Of a stretch of 12,948 nt of DNA, positions 1 to 7,017 are shown one piece after another. The position numbers and the translations under genes were made by a program. A model generated the notes under the pieces. The model saw only the letters and a program-made list of their open reading frames with translations. It was not told the DNA's origin and made no database searches. Source of the stretch: an uncultured Collinsella sp. (lineage in GTDB: Bacteria > Actinomycetota > Coriobacteriia > Coriobacteriales > Coriobacteriaceae); the NCBI GenBank assembly GCA_902478945.1, contig CABSMX010000060.1, forward strand, positions 1 through 12,948. The letters run 5' to 3'. Within the stretch, counting starts at the first letter, position 1. Every line of letters starts with the position of its first letter.

Positions 1-100
1 AATATCGGTCGGAGGGGTGGCTTTGTAAAGCCGTTTGTCTCCACCCGCGTAGCGGCTGGTTTAAAGCTGGCCGCCGCGCGGCCAGCAGACTAAAGTCTAG
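1..100. repeat. Inverted repeats at the left edge, no gene
   Basis: No coding frame with a usable start is visible here. Three perfect dyads are seen: GGCTTT/AAAGCC (19-24 and 27-32), inside a wider GGTGG/CCACC pairing (16-20 with 41-45); GCTGGCCGC/GCGGCCAGC (66-74 and 78-86, 3-base loop); and AGACT/AGTCT (87-91 and 94-98). None is followed by a convincing T tract on either strand. They could be terminators of a gene lying left of the window, a small intergenic repeat, or a structured RNA. The dyads are seen directly; their role is unknown. Confidence 0.45.
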
Positions 101-101
101 A

Positions 102-135
102 ACAAAAACCGGGGCCCGCATGATGCGGACCCCGG
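102..135 (-). terminator. Intrinsic terminator of glnN
   Basis: Read on the minus strand, just past the glnN stop codon, is a 13-bp stem (CCGGGGTCCGCAT pairing with ATGCGGGCCCCGG, one G-U wobble) with a very short loop, followed at once by a run of five T (104-108 on the plus strand). It lies about 30 bases downstream of the stop, as expected for a rho-independent terminator. Confidence 0.88.
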
Positions 136-166
136 CTCAATACCGTGACGATATGTCAGTTACGCT

Positions 167-2254
167 CTACACGTAGAACAGGATGTCGTCGTAGGTCGGG
201 ACCGGCCAGTAGTCGGCGGCCACGATCTCCTCCATGGCGTCCACGGCGGCACGCAGCGTATCCATAGCGGGGACGACCTCGTGTGCATACACGTTGGCCT
301 GCTCCTGGCCATCGAGGCCCTCGGCCTTCTGATGCACGGCGTCGAGCGCCTTGATGGAGTCGTTGATGGTGGTGATGCCGTTGCAGAGCTTGTTGAGCGT
401 GTTCTGCTCGCACTGCATGGCGGCCTCGGCACCGGCGGCACGAATAGTCTCAAGGCCCTTAGCGACCTTGGTGGCATAGGCGGTAATGACCGGGCGATAG
501 GTACGACGCGCCTCGCGAACCATCGTGGTGGCCTCGATGTTCATGAGCTTGTTGTACTTCTCGAGCTTGCAATCGTAGCGGCACTGGGCCTCGGCCTTGG
601 TCAGAACACCCGTCTCCTCAAAGAGCGCAATGGCCTTATCGGAAACAAAGGCGGGCAGGGCGTCGGCCGTGGTCTTGTTGTTGGCAAGGCCGCGCTTCTC
701 GGCCTCGACGGGCCACTCATCGGAGTAGCCATCGCCGGAGAACAGGATGCGCTGGTGGTCGGTCAGGACCTTCTTGCAGTACTCGAGCGCAGCGTCCTGG
801 AACTCATCCTCGGGCGTACCCTCAAGCGCGTCGGCGAAGGACTTGAGCGACTTGGCCACGGCGGCATCGAGCACCAGGTTGGAGTCGGAGACGTTCTGCT
901 CGGAGCCGCAGGCACGGAACTCGAACTTATTGCCGGTGAAGGCAAACGGGGAGGTGCGGTTGCGGTCGGTGTTGTCCTGCATCAGCTTGGGCAGAGTATC
1001 GGCGCCCAAGTCGAGCACGCCGCGCGTGGCATGGACGGAAGCCTTGCCATCGATGATCTTCTCGACGACCTCGGTAAGCTGGTCGCCCAGGAAGATGGAC
1101 ATAATCGCCGGAGGAGCCTCGTTGGCGCCCAGACGATGGTCGTTACCGGCCGAGGCAACGGAGGCACGCAGGAGCTCCTGATAGTTATCGACGGCCTCGA
1201 TCACCGCGGTGAGGAAGACGATGAACTGCAGGTTGTCGAGCGGAGTGTCGCCCGGATCGAGCAGATTCTCGGACTCGGTGCCAAGCGACCAGTTGTTGTG
1301 CTTGCCCGAACCATTGATGCCCTCGAAGGGCTTCTCGTGCAGCAGGCAGACCAAGTCGTGGCGGGAGGCGATGAGCTTCATCTTCTCCATCATGACCAGA
1401 TTCTGGTCGATGGCCTCGTTGACTTCGCCATAGACGGGGGCGAGCTCATGCTGGCAGGGAGCAACCTCGTTGTGCTTGGTCTTGGCGGGAATGCCAAGCG
1501 CCCACAGTTCATCGTCCAGGTCCTTCATATAGGCCGAGACGGTGGGGCGGATAGCGCCAAAGTAGTGCTCCTCGAGCTCCTGGCCCTTGCATGGAGCAGC
1601 ACCAAAGAGGGTGCGGCCGGTGATGACCAGGTCCTTGCGCTTGCGGTAAGCGTCCTTCTTGATCAGGAAGTACTCCTGCTCGTCGCCCACGGAAGGAACG
1701 ACCTTCTTGGGGGTCTTACCGAACAGCGCCAAAACGCGCTTAGACTCACGCGAGAGCGCGGTCATGGAGCGCAGCAGCGGGGTCTTCTTGTCCAGGGCCT
1801 CGCCCGTGTAGGAGCAGAAAGCCGTGGGGATGCACAGGACATCGTCCTTGATAAAGGCGGGGCTGGTGGGGTCCCAAGCGGTGTAGCCACGGGCCTCGAA
1901 GGTAGCACGCAGGCCGCCGTTGGGGAAGCTCGAGGCATCGGGCTCGCCCTGGATAAGGTTCTTGCCCGTAAACTTGGTAATGGCGGTGCCGTCGTGGTTG
2001 GGCTCCAGGAAGCTGTCGTGCTTCTCGGAAGTAATGCCCGAAAGCGGCTGGAACCAGTGCGCGTAGTGCGTCGCGCCCTTGGAGATGGCCCAGACCTTCA
2101 TGGCATGGGCAACGGCGTTGGCCACATCCAGGTCGAGCGGCTCACCGCCCTCGAGGGTTGCAGCAAGGCGCTTCCAAATGTCCTTGGGGAGGTAGTCCTT
2201 CATGACTTCCTCAGAGAACACCATGGTCCCGAAGCGGTCAGTAAGTTCGGCCAT
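167..2254 (-). CDS. glnN: Type III glutamine synthetase (GlnN)
   Basis: This enzyme makes glutamine from glutamate and ammonium with ATP in the cytoplasm. The 695-residue protein fits the long GSIII family (about 700 residues) rather than GSI or GSII (about 350-470). Glutamine synthetase signatures seen are VGDEQEYFLI (189-198, metal/glutamate-binding acidic residues), KHNEVAPCQHE (260-270), the FEGINGSGKHNNWS segment (310-323, ATP-loop region), RNRTSPFAFTGNKFEFR (431-447) and the GSIII-type C-terminus YWPVPTYDD (682-690). I chose the ATG at 2254 because AAGGGAG lies just upstream; an in-frame ATG 63 bases earlier has no ribosome binding site and would add a non-conserved leader. The gene is transcribed away from metF and ends at its own terminator, so it is probably monocistronic. 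The upstream region holds a dyad (2334-2371) that may be an operator. No adenylylation-type GSI features are expected in this family. Confidence 0.97.
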   Translation of the reverse strand: MAELTDRFGTMVFSEEVMKDYLPKDIWKRLAATLEGGEPLDLDVANAVAHAMKVWAISKGATHYAHWFQPLSGITSEKHDSFLEPNHDGTAITKFTGKNLIQGEPDASSFPNGGLRATFEARGYTAWDPTSPAFIKDDVLCIPTAFCSYTGEALDKKTPLLRSMTALSRESKRVLALFGKTPKKVVPSVGDEQEYFLIKKDAYRKRKDLVITGRTLFGAAPCKGQELEEHYFGAIRPTVSAYMKDLDDELWALGIPAKTKHNEVAPCQHELAPVYGEVNEAIDQNLVMMEKMKLIASRHDLVCLLHEKPFEGINGSGKHNNWSLGTESENLLDPGDTPLDNLQFIVFLTAVIEAVDNYQELLRASVASAGNDHRLGANEAPPAIMSIFLGDQLTEVVEKIIDGKASVHATRGVLDLGADTLPKLMQDNTDRNRTSPFAFTGNKFEFRACGSEQNVSDSNLVLDAAVAKSLKSFADALEGTPEDEFQDAALEYCKKVLTDHQRILFSGDGYSDEWPVEAEKRGLANNKTTADALPAFVSDKAIALFEETGVLTKAEAQCRYDCKLEKYNKLMNIEATTMVREARRTYRPVITAYATKVAKGLETIRAAGAEAAMQCEQNTLNKLCNGITTINDSIKALDAVHQKAEGLDGQEQANVYAHEVVPAMDTLRAAVDAMEEIVAADYWPVPTYDDILFYV

Positions 2255-2333
2255 ACGGAACTCCCTTCGTATCGGCACCGCGTGAGAAGCGGTGTTGATT
2301 ACTAACGAACGAGTCATAGCTTAGACTCGCCGT

Positions 2334-2371
2334 GTTTCCGCGACATTACCGTTATGTTGCTGTCGCGAAAC
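2334..2371. promoter_or_regulatory. Dyad in glnN upstream region, candidate operator
   Basis: CGCGACA (2339-2345) and TGTCGCG (2361-2367) are perfect inverted copies separated by 15 AT-rich bases. The pairing continues outward with GTTT/AAAC after a one-base bulge. It lies about 85-120 bases upstream of the glnN start. On the minus strand the element overlaps a weak promoter-like pair: TTGATT, 16 bases, CATAAC. It could bind a nitrogen regulator or form a leader hairpin. It does not match the Bacillus GlnR/TnrA consensus. Confidence 0.35.
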
Positions 2372-2490
2372 CAATCAATGAGGTTACCCTATCGAGGCGG
2401 CGTTGCCACCCTCAACAGCCAATCAACTGCATAAATTGCAGACCTCTCTCCATGGTTTAAGGGTAGTCAATTTGGGATGGAGCTCTATTA

Positions 2491-2516
2491 ACTGGTATTT
2501 TGCATCAGATACCAGT
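2491..2516. promoter_or_regulatory. Perfect 8-bp dyad, candidate operator
   Basis: ACTGGTAT (2491-2498) and ATACCAGT (2509-2516) are perfect inverted arms around a 10-base spacer. The 18-base centre-to-centre spacing is close to two helical turns, which suits a dimeric regulator. It is followed by CTTTATAG, which could read as a weak -10 element for the metF direction. It could also be a weak hairpin in a longer leader RNA. No regulator is assigned. Confidence 0.35.
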
Positions 2517-2631
2517 CTTTATAGTCCGTGCCTAGATTAGCCGCTCTGTTATAGAGAAAGCCGATAGCAAGGCATCTTTGATTGGTATCCTCAAATAGCG
2601 AGTGAAACTCCACCGTGACACAGTGGTGCTG

Positions 2632-2637
2632 TAGAAT
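2632..2637 (+). promoter_or_regulatory. Possible -10 element of the metF operon
   Basis: TAGAAT lies 43 bases upstream of the metF ATG. No good -35 sits at 16-18 bases; the nearest likeness, GTGACA at 2615-2620, is only 11 bases away. The same hexamer lies upstream of the UPF0210 gene (6972-6977), which makes it a reasonable but weak candidate. Confidence 0.25.
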
Positions 2638-2680
2638 CCTTACAACACATCACACTATTACGTATCTAGAGGAGCACGAT

Positions 2681-3553
2681 ATGCGCGTCGACGAGGTTTT
2701 TAAGCAGGCAGCATCCCAGGGCACCGCACCCGTTTCGTTTGAGATGTTCCCGCCCAAGGGCGAGCTTACCCTCGACATGGCTCGCGAGGTGGCAGGCAAT
2801 CTGTGCAAGCTTTCGCCGAGCTTTGTCTCGGTCACCTGCTCGGCCGGCGGCTCGGGCAACGGTGCCGCCACCGCCCCCATCGCGCATATGATTACGAGCG
2901 AATTCGATACACCCTCGGTGGCGCACCTCACCTGCGTTGGCCGCTCGCATGCCGATATCGCCGCCAAGATCGATGAGTATCGCTCGGCCGGCGTGGAAAA
3001 CGTGCTGGCCCTGCGCGGCGATCTTCCCGCCGGCGCGACCGAGGACGACAAGCCCGCCTCCGACTACGCCTACGCCCGCGACCTCATCCCCGAGCTCGTC
3101 GACGCCGGCTTTTGCGTGGGCGCCGCAGCCTACCCCGAGGGCCACATTGCCTGTGAGGACCTCAACGTCTCGGTCGAACACCTCAAGCAAAAACAGGACG
3201 CCGGCGCGAGCTTCTTTGTGACGCAGCTTTTCTTTGATAACGAGTGCTTCTACCGTTTTCGCGAGCTTGCCGACAAGGCCGGCATCACCGTGCCCATTAC
3301 CGCGGGCATCATGCCGTTTATGGGCAAGTCGCAGATCAGCCGCATGGTCTTTATGTGCGGCGCGTCGCTGCCCTCCCCCGTCATCAAGATTCTCGCCAAG
3401 TACGAGAATGACCCCGAGAGCCTACAGGCAGCTGGTGTAGATTATGCAGCCCGCCAGCTTTGCGACCTCAAGGAGCACGGCGCCGACGGCCTGCACCTGT
3501 ACACTATGAACCGTCCTGCGATCGCCGCGACCATTATGGAGCGCCTGGGGTAA
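2681..3553 (+). CDS. metF: Methylenetetrahydrofolate reductase (MetF)
   Basis: This flavoenzyme reduces 5,10-methylenetetrahydrofolate to 5-methyltetrahydrofolate, the methyl donor for MetH encoded two genes downstream. The protein has 290 residues, close to E. coli MetF (296). Family marks in this TIM-barrel protein are VSFEMFPPKGE (18-28), where E21 matches the catalytic glutamate; VTCSAGGSGN (51-60); HLTCVGRS (82-89); LALRGDLP (109-116), where D114 matches the flavin-site aspartate; and FFVTQLFFD (178-186). The ATG at 2681 is chosen because AGAGGAG lies 6 bases before it; an in-frame GTG at 2615 would add 22 residues without a ribosome binding site. It is the first gene of a tight operon and its stop codon overlaps the next start. 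No metV-like partner gene is adjacent, so a methionine-branch role is favoured over an acetogenic one. Confidence 0.96.
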   Translation: MRVDEVFKQAASQGTAPVSFEMFPPKGELTLDMAREVAGNLCKLSPSFVSVTCSAGGSGNGAATAPIAHMITSEFDTPSVAHLTCVGRSHADIAAKIDEYRSAGVENVLALRGDLPAGATEDDKPASDYAYARDLIPELVDAGFCVGAAAYPEGHIACEDLNVSVEHLKQKQDAGASFFVTQLFFDNECFYRFRELADKAGITVPITAGIMPFMGKSQISRMVFMCGASLPSPVIKILAKYENDPESLQAAGVDYAARQLCDLKEHGADGLHLYTMNRPAIAATIMERLG

Positions 3554-4341
3554 TGGAAAAACCGCACATCGATACAACCGCTATCGAAGTGCCGGCCGAC
3601 CTTGCGTCGCCGGCGCTTTACCGTGTCGATGCTGCGCACCATCCCCGTGTCGACCGTGCCGAGATGCTGCGGTATCTGGGTTACGGCGGCCAGCAGATTG
3701 AGCCCGAACTGTCACGACGTATTGAGCTTGTCGTTGAACGTCTGGAACTGGACATTGAGCCCCGTGGCGTGCGCCGCGTATTTGCCATCGATGCCACGGG
3801 CGTCGACGAACAGGGCGAGCCTTGCATCCGCCTGGTCGGCACCAACGTTGAGCTGCGCGGTCGCGATATCTATCGTCATCTTAAGGACGCCCGCTTTGCC
3901 GCACTCATGGCATGCACCCTCGGCATGGACGCCGAGCGTCGCCTGCGCACCACGGGAGCCCAACATCCCCTGGAGGGCGCCGTGCTCGACGCCGCGTGCT
4001 CCGCTTACGTGGAAGCCGCCGTTGAGCAAATGGACCAGCAGGTCAAGACGGACGCCGCCGTTCATGGGCTCGCCGGCAACTGGCGCTTTAGCCCCGGCTA
4101 CGGCGACTGCCCGCTCTCGGCCCAGCGCTCGATCGTCAATGCGCTCAACGCCACGCGGCTCATCGGCCTGACCGTCACGCCCACCAGCCTGCTCATGCCC
4201 ACCAAAAGCGTGACCGCGGTGATCGGTCTGTTTGACGGCGAGGTCCACGACGCCCAGACCCGCCCCACCTGCAATATCTGCCGTATGCGCGAGCACTGCC
4301 GCTTCCGTGCCGCCCACACCACCTGCTATTCCAGCCATTAG
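3553..4341 (+). CDS. Stand-alone B12-dependent methionine synthase reactivation protein
   Basis: This probably binds S-adenosylmethionine and restores MetH whose cobalamin has oxidised to the inactive Cob(II) form, by reductive methylation. In E. coli this is the C-terminal domain of MetH; the MetH encoded next door stops before that domain. In the 262-residue protein, FSPGYGDCPLSAQ (179-191) resembles the APGYPACP motif of the E. coli activation domain, and LLMPTKSVTAVIGLF (213-227) resembles its AMWPGASVSGFYF strand. The C-terminus carries C240-x2-C243-x5-C249 and C258, which could bind zinc or an iron-sulfur cluster; this is unproven. The start at 3553 forms TAATG with the metF stop, a one-base overlap that implies translational coupling; no other start is better. 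The gene ends 9 bases before metH. The family assignment is from recalled motif similarity and genomic context. Confidence 0.87.
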   Translation: MEKPHIDTTAIEVPADLASPALYRVDAAHHPRVDRAEMLRYLGYGGQQIEPELSRRIELVVERLELDIEPRGVRRVFAIDATGVDEQGEPCIRLVGTNVELRGRDIYRHLKDARFAALMACTLGMDAERRLRTTGAQHPLEGAVLDAACSAYVEAAVEQMDQQVKTDAAVHGLAGNWRFSPGYGDCPLSAQRSIVNALNATRLIGLTVTPTSLLMPTKSVTAVIGLFDGEVHDAQTRPTCNICRMREHCRFRAAHTTCYSSH

Positions 4342-4350
4342 GAGCCCCCG

Positions 4351-6909
4351 ATGTTTACTCCGCTTATCACTCATGATTCTGACGGCACTGCATTGGCGGC
4401 ACCCATTGATGCCGCACGTCGCAACGGTGCCACGTACAAGACGCGCACGATCGACGATCTACGCATTAAGGACGATCACCTGCGTGCGGCCATCGAGGGC
4501 ACGGGACACCTGCTGTTCGACGGCGGCATGGGCACCATGTTGCAGGCCGCTGGCATGAAGGCGGGCGCCCTGCCCGAGCTGCTCAACTTTGAGGAACCCC
4601 AGGTCATTACCGACATTCAGCGTCAGTACGTCGAGGCCGGCTGCGACGTAATCACCGCCAACACCTTTGGCGCCAACGCCCACAAGCTCGACGGTGCCGC
4701 CACCGTGGCAGACGTCTTTGCCGCGGCCGTCGCCTGTGCCCGCGAGGCCGGCGCCCGCTACGTCGCCGGTGACATCGGCCCCATCGGCGCGCTGCTTCGC
4801 CCCCTGGGTACCCTGAGCTTCGACGAGGCCTACGACCTCTTTGCCGAGGAAGTGCGCGCCGGCGTCGCCGCGGGTGTGGACCTCTTTATTATCGAGACTA
4901 TGACCGACCTTGCCGAGATCAAGGCGGCGGTCCTCGCCTGCCGCGAGAACTCCGACCTGCCCGTCTTTGCCACCATGACCTTTGAGGAAGACGGTCGCAC
5001 CTTCCTGGGAACGAGTCCCGAGGTGGCCGCCATCACGCTCGACGCCATCGGCGCCGACGTTTTGGGCATCAACTGCAGCCAAGGACCGGCCGAGCTCCGG
5101 GGACTCGCCGCACGTATGCTCGCCGTTACCGACAAGCCTGTTATGGTGCAGGCCAACGCAGGACTGCCCCACGTGGACGACGACGGTAATACCGTCTTTG
5201 ACATCCAGGCCCCCGAATACGCCAAGGCCGTCGCCGGCATGATCGCCGACGGCGTGAGCGTCGTGGGCGGTTGCTGCGGAACCACGCCGGCGCACATGGC
5301 GGCCTTGCGCACGCTTATCGACAACCACACACCCAGCCCGCGTCACCGCAAGCCCAGTATGTCGGTCACGAGCGCCCAGACGGTCGTGGACCTCCCCTGC
5401 GACGGCCACAAGATCGCCGTCATCGGCGAGCGCATCAATCCCACCGGCAAAAAGCGCCTGCAACAGGCCCTGCGCGACGGCGACCTAGACTACGTCGTGA
5501 GCCAGGGCATCAGCCAGCAGGAACAGGGCGCCGACATCCTGGACGTCAACGTGGGCCTGCCCGAGATCGACGAGGTCAAGATCATCCAACAGGCGACCGA
5601 GCAGCTCCAGGGCTCCACGCTGCTGCCGCTGCAGATCGACTCCACCGACCCCGCAGCCGTCGAGGCAGCCGTGCGCCGCTACGCCGGCAAGCCCATCATC
5701 AACTCGGTCAATGGCAAACAGCAAATCATGGATGAGATCTTCCCGCTAGTCGCCCACTACGGCGCCAACGTCGTCGGCCTCACACTCGACGAAGGCGGTA
5801 TTCCGGATACCGCAGAGGCTCGCTTCGCCATCGCCGAGCGCATCGTGGCCGAGGCTGCCCGTTACGGCATCGGACCGGACCGCATCCTCATCGACTGTCT
5901 GGTCATGACCGCCTCGACCAATCAACGCCAGGCCGAACAGATCCTGCGCGCCATGTCCCTGTGCAAAGAGTGTCTGGGCGTCAAATGCGCACTCGGCGTG
6001 TCGAACATCAGCTTTGGCCTGCCTGCCCGCCCGCTGCTGGGCTCGGTCTTTTTGGCTGCCGCCTTCGGCGCGGGCCTGGACGCCCCCATCATGAACCCGG
6101 GCTCCAAGCGCTTTATGGATACCGTCTACAGCTATCGCGTGCTGAGCGTTGAAGACGAGGGCTCGACCGGATACATCGAGCGCTACGCCGGCTGGACCGA
6201 TCCGTACAAGATCGCCGCGAACCCGGCGGCGGCTCAGGCAGCATCGACCGACGCCACGCCCGCTGCTGGCACCGCCGGCACCGACGGCAACGACGACCCG
6301 ATTCGTCGCATGGTCGTCTCGGGCCGCAAGGGCGAAATCGCGGCCGAGACCGAGCGCCTGCTGGCCGACCATGACGCCATGGACCTCATCAACAATCACT
6401 TTATCCCCGCCCTCGATGAGGTCGGAGTCCTCTTTGACCAGGGCAAGTTCTTCTTGCCGCAGCTTATGGCCTCGGCCGAGGCCGCGCGCGTGGGTTTTGA
6501 CACCATCAAGCGCCTGATGCCCGCCGGCGAGATTGCCGACAAGGGCAAAATCTGCGTGGCCACCGTCAAGGGCGACATCCACGACATCGGTAAGAACATC
6601 GTCAAGATGCTGCTCGATAACTACGGCTATACCGTCTTTGACCTAGGCCGCGACGTCGACCCGCAAGAGGTGCTCAAGACCGTACGGGAGCGTGACATCA
6701 AGCTCGTCGGTCTTTCGGCGCTTATGACCACCACGGTCGTCGCCATGGAGGAGACCATCAAACTGCTCCATGCCGAGGTGCCGGGTGTCAAGATCATCGT
6801 AGGTGGCGCCGTGCTCACCCCCGAATACGCCAAGCAGATCGGCGCGGACTACTACGCCAAGGACGCCGCCGAAAGCGCGCGCATCGCCGAAGAGGTCTTT
6901 GGGCAGTAA
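4351..6909 (+). CDS. metH: Cobalamin-dependent methionine synthase (MetH) lacking the activation domain
   Basis: It transfers the methyl group of 5-methyltetrahydrofolate to homocysteine through cobalamin, giving methionine. The protein has 852 residues; E. coli MetH has 1227. Modules in order: an N-terminal extension (1-48); the homocysteine/zinc domain starting HLLFDGGMGTML (53-64), with probable zinc ligands C242 (INCSQGP) and C308-C309 (GGCCGTTPAH); the pterin-binding domain from about 353 (IAVIGERINPTGKK, then GADILDVNVG at 393-402); an Ala/Pro/Thr-rich linker (622-647); the helical cobalamin cap (about 650-727); and the cobalamin domain with the D742-x-H744-x2-G747 motif that supplies the lower axial histidine, plus GLSAL (787-791) and VGGA (817-820). 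The activation domain is absent and is supplied in trans by the preceding gene. AGGAG lies 6 bases before the ATG and overlaps the stop of that gene. Pterin and cobalamin domains are intact, so it should be active. Confidence 0.97.
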   Translation: MFTPLITHDSDGTALAAPIDAARRNGATYKTRTIDDLRIKDDHLRAAIEGTGHLLFDGGMGTMLQAAGMKAGALPELLNFEEPQVITDIQRQYVEAGCDVITANTFGANAHKLDGAATVADVFAAAVACAREAGARYVAGDIGPIGALLRPLGTLSFDEAYDLFAEEVRAGVAAGVDLFIIETMTDLAEIKAAVLACRENSDLPVFATMTFEEDGRTFLGTSPEVAAITLDAIGADVLGINCSQGPAELRGLAARMLAVTDKPVMVQANAGLPHVDDDGNTVFDIQAPEYAKAVAGMIADGVSVVGGCCGTTPAHMAALRTLIDNHTPSPRHRKPSMSVTSAQTVVDLPCDGHKIAVIGERINPTGKKRLQQALRDGDLDYVVSQGISQQEQGADILDVNVGLPEIDEVKIIQQATEQLQGSTLLPLQIDSTDPAAVEAAVRRYAGKPIINSVNGKQQIMDEIFPLVAHYGANVVGLTLDEGGIPDTAEARFAIAERIVAEAARYGIGPDRILIDCLVMTASTNQRQAEQILRAMSLCKECLGVKCALGVSNISFGLPARPLLGSVFLAAAFGAGLDAPIMNPGSKRFMDTVYSYRVLSVEDEGSTGYIERYAGWTDPYKIAANPAAAQAASTDATPAAGTAGTDGNDDPIRRMVVSGRKGEIAAETERLLADHDAMDLINNHFIPALDEVGVLFDQGKFFLPQLMASAEAARVGFDTIKRLMPAGEIADKGKICVATVKGDIHDIGKNIVKMLLDNYGYTVFDLGRDVDPQEVLKTVRERDIKLVGLSALMTTTVVAMEETIKLLHAEVPGVKIIVGGAVLTPEYAKQIGADYYAKDAAESARIAEEVFGQ

Positions 6910-6934
6910 CACAACAGAAACAACCGAGCACCAA

Positions 6935-6972
6935 AACGTGCCGCATGCGCCACTTGGCACGTGCGGCACGTT
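6935..6972. terminator. Long hairpin after metH, possible bidirectional terminator
   Basis: AACGTGCCGCA (6935-6945) and TGCGGCACGTT (6962-6972) are perfect inverted copies. Pairing continues inward to an 18-bp stem with one G-U wobble and one mismatch around a tiny loop. It begins 25 bases after the metH stop. The plus-strand 3' side has only two T, while the minus-strand 3' side has four, so it is not a textbook terminator for metH. It could instead be an operator or a transcript-end stabiliser; its right arm touches a TAGAAT hexamer upstream of the next gene. Confidence 0.5.
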
Positions 6973-6977
6973 AGAAT
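6972..6977 (+). promoter_or_regulatory. Possible -10 element of the UPF0210 gene
   Basis: TAGAAT lies 40 bases before the ATG at 7018, the same hexamer and nearly the same distance as upstream of metF. TTGGCA at 6954-6959 is a -35 likeness, but the spacing (12 bases) is too short. With 17-base spacing TTGGCA would pair with TAGACA (6977-6982). Either way, the promoter would lie in or beside the metH-distal hairpin. Confidence 0.25.
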
Positions 6978-7017
6978 AGACAAGACTATGCTCGTTTTGG
7001 CAGATAGGAGCGCAAGG

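Larger units (their letters stand above)
2255..2680. other. Divergent intergenic region between glnN and metF
   Basis: This 426-base stretch separates two divergent genes and must contain both promoters. No open frame with a ribosome binding site lies in it. It is more AT-rich than the flanking genes. Seen in it are a dyad near glnN (2334-2371), a perfect 8-bp dyad (2491-2516), a shorter CTGCA/TGCAG dyad (2428-2442) and three copies of CCAATCAA (2371-2378 and 2419-2426 on the plus strand, 2578-2585 on the minus strand). I looked for conserved cores of cobalamin, SAM, tetrahydrofolate and glutamine riboswitches and did not recognise any. That absence is weak evidence, because it was judged by eye. 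Confidence 0.7.

Noticed and set aside
281..2305. A 674-codon open frame on the plus strand antisense to glnN
   Set aside because: It is the mirror of a GC-rich gene with strong codon bias. It has low-complexity Gly/Leu/Val-rich content, no family motif and no ribosome binding site; glnN on the other strand is unambiguous.
2255..2317. Earlier ATG for glnN at 2317 adding 21 residues
   Set aside because: No ribosome binding site; AAGGGAG directly precedes the ATG at 2254, and the protein from there has normal family length.
2615..2680. Earlier GTG for metF at 2615
   Set aside because: No ribosome binding site, and it overlaps the probable promoter; the ATG at 2681 has AGAGGAG.
2255..2680. A riboswitch (cobalamin, SAM, tetrahydrofolate or glutamine) between glnN and metF
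   Set aside because: No conserved core sequence was recognised by eye; only simple dyads are visible. A covariance-model search would be decisive.
4459..5463. Long minus-strand open frame inside metH (also 5746-6582)
   Set aside because: Antisense shadow of metH codon bias; repetitive Gly/Val/Asp composition and no start signal.
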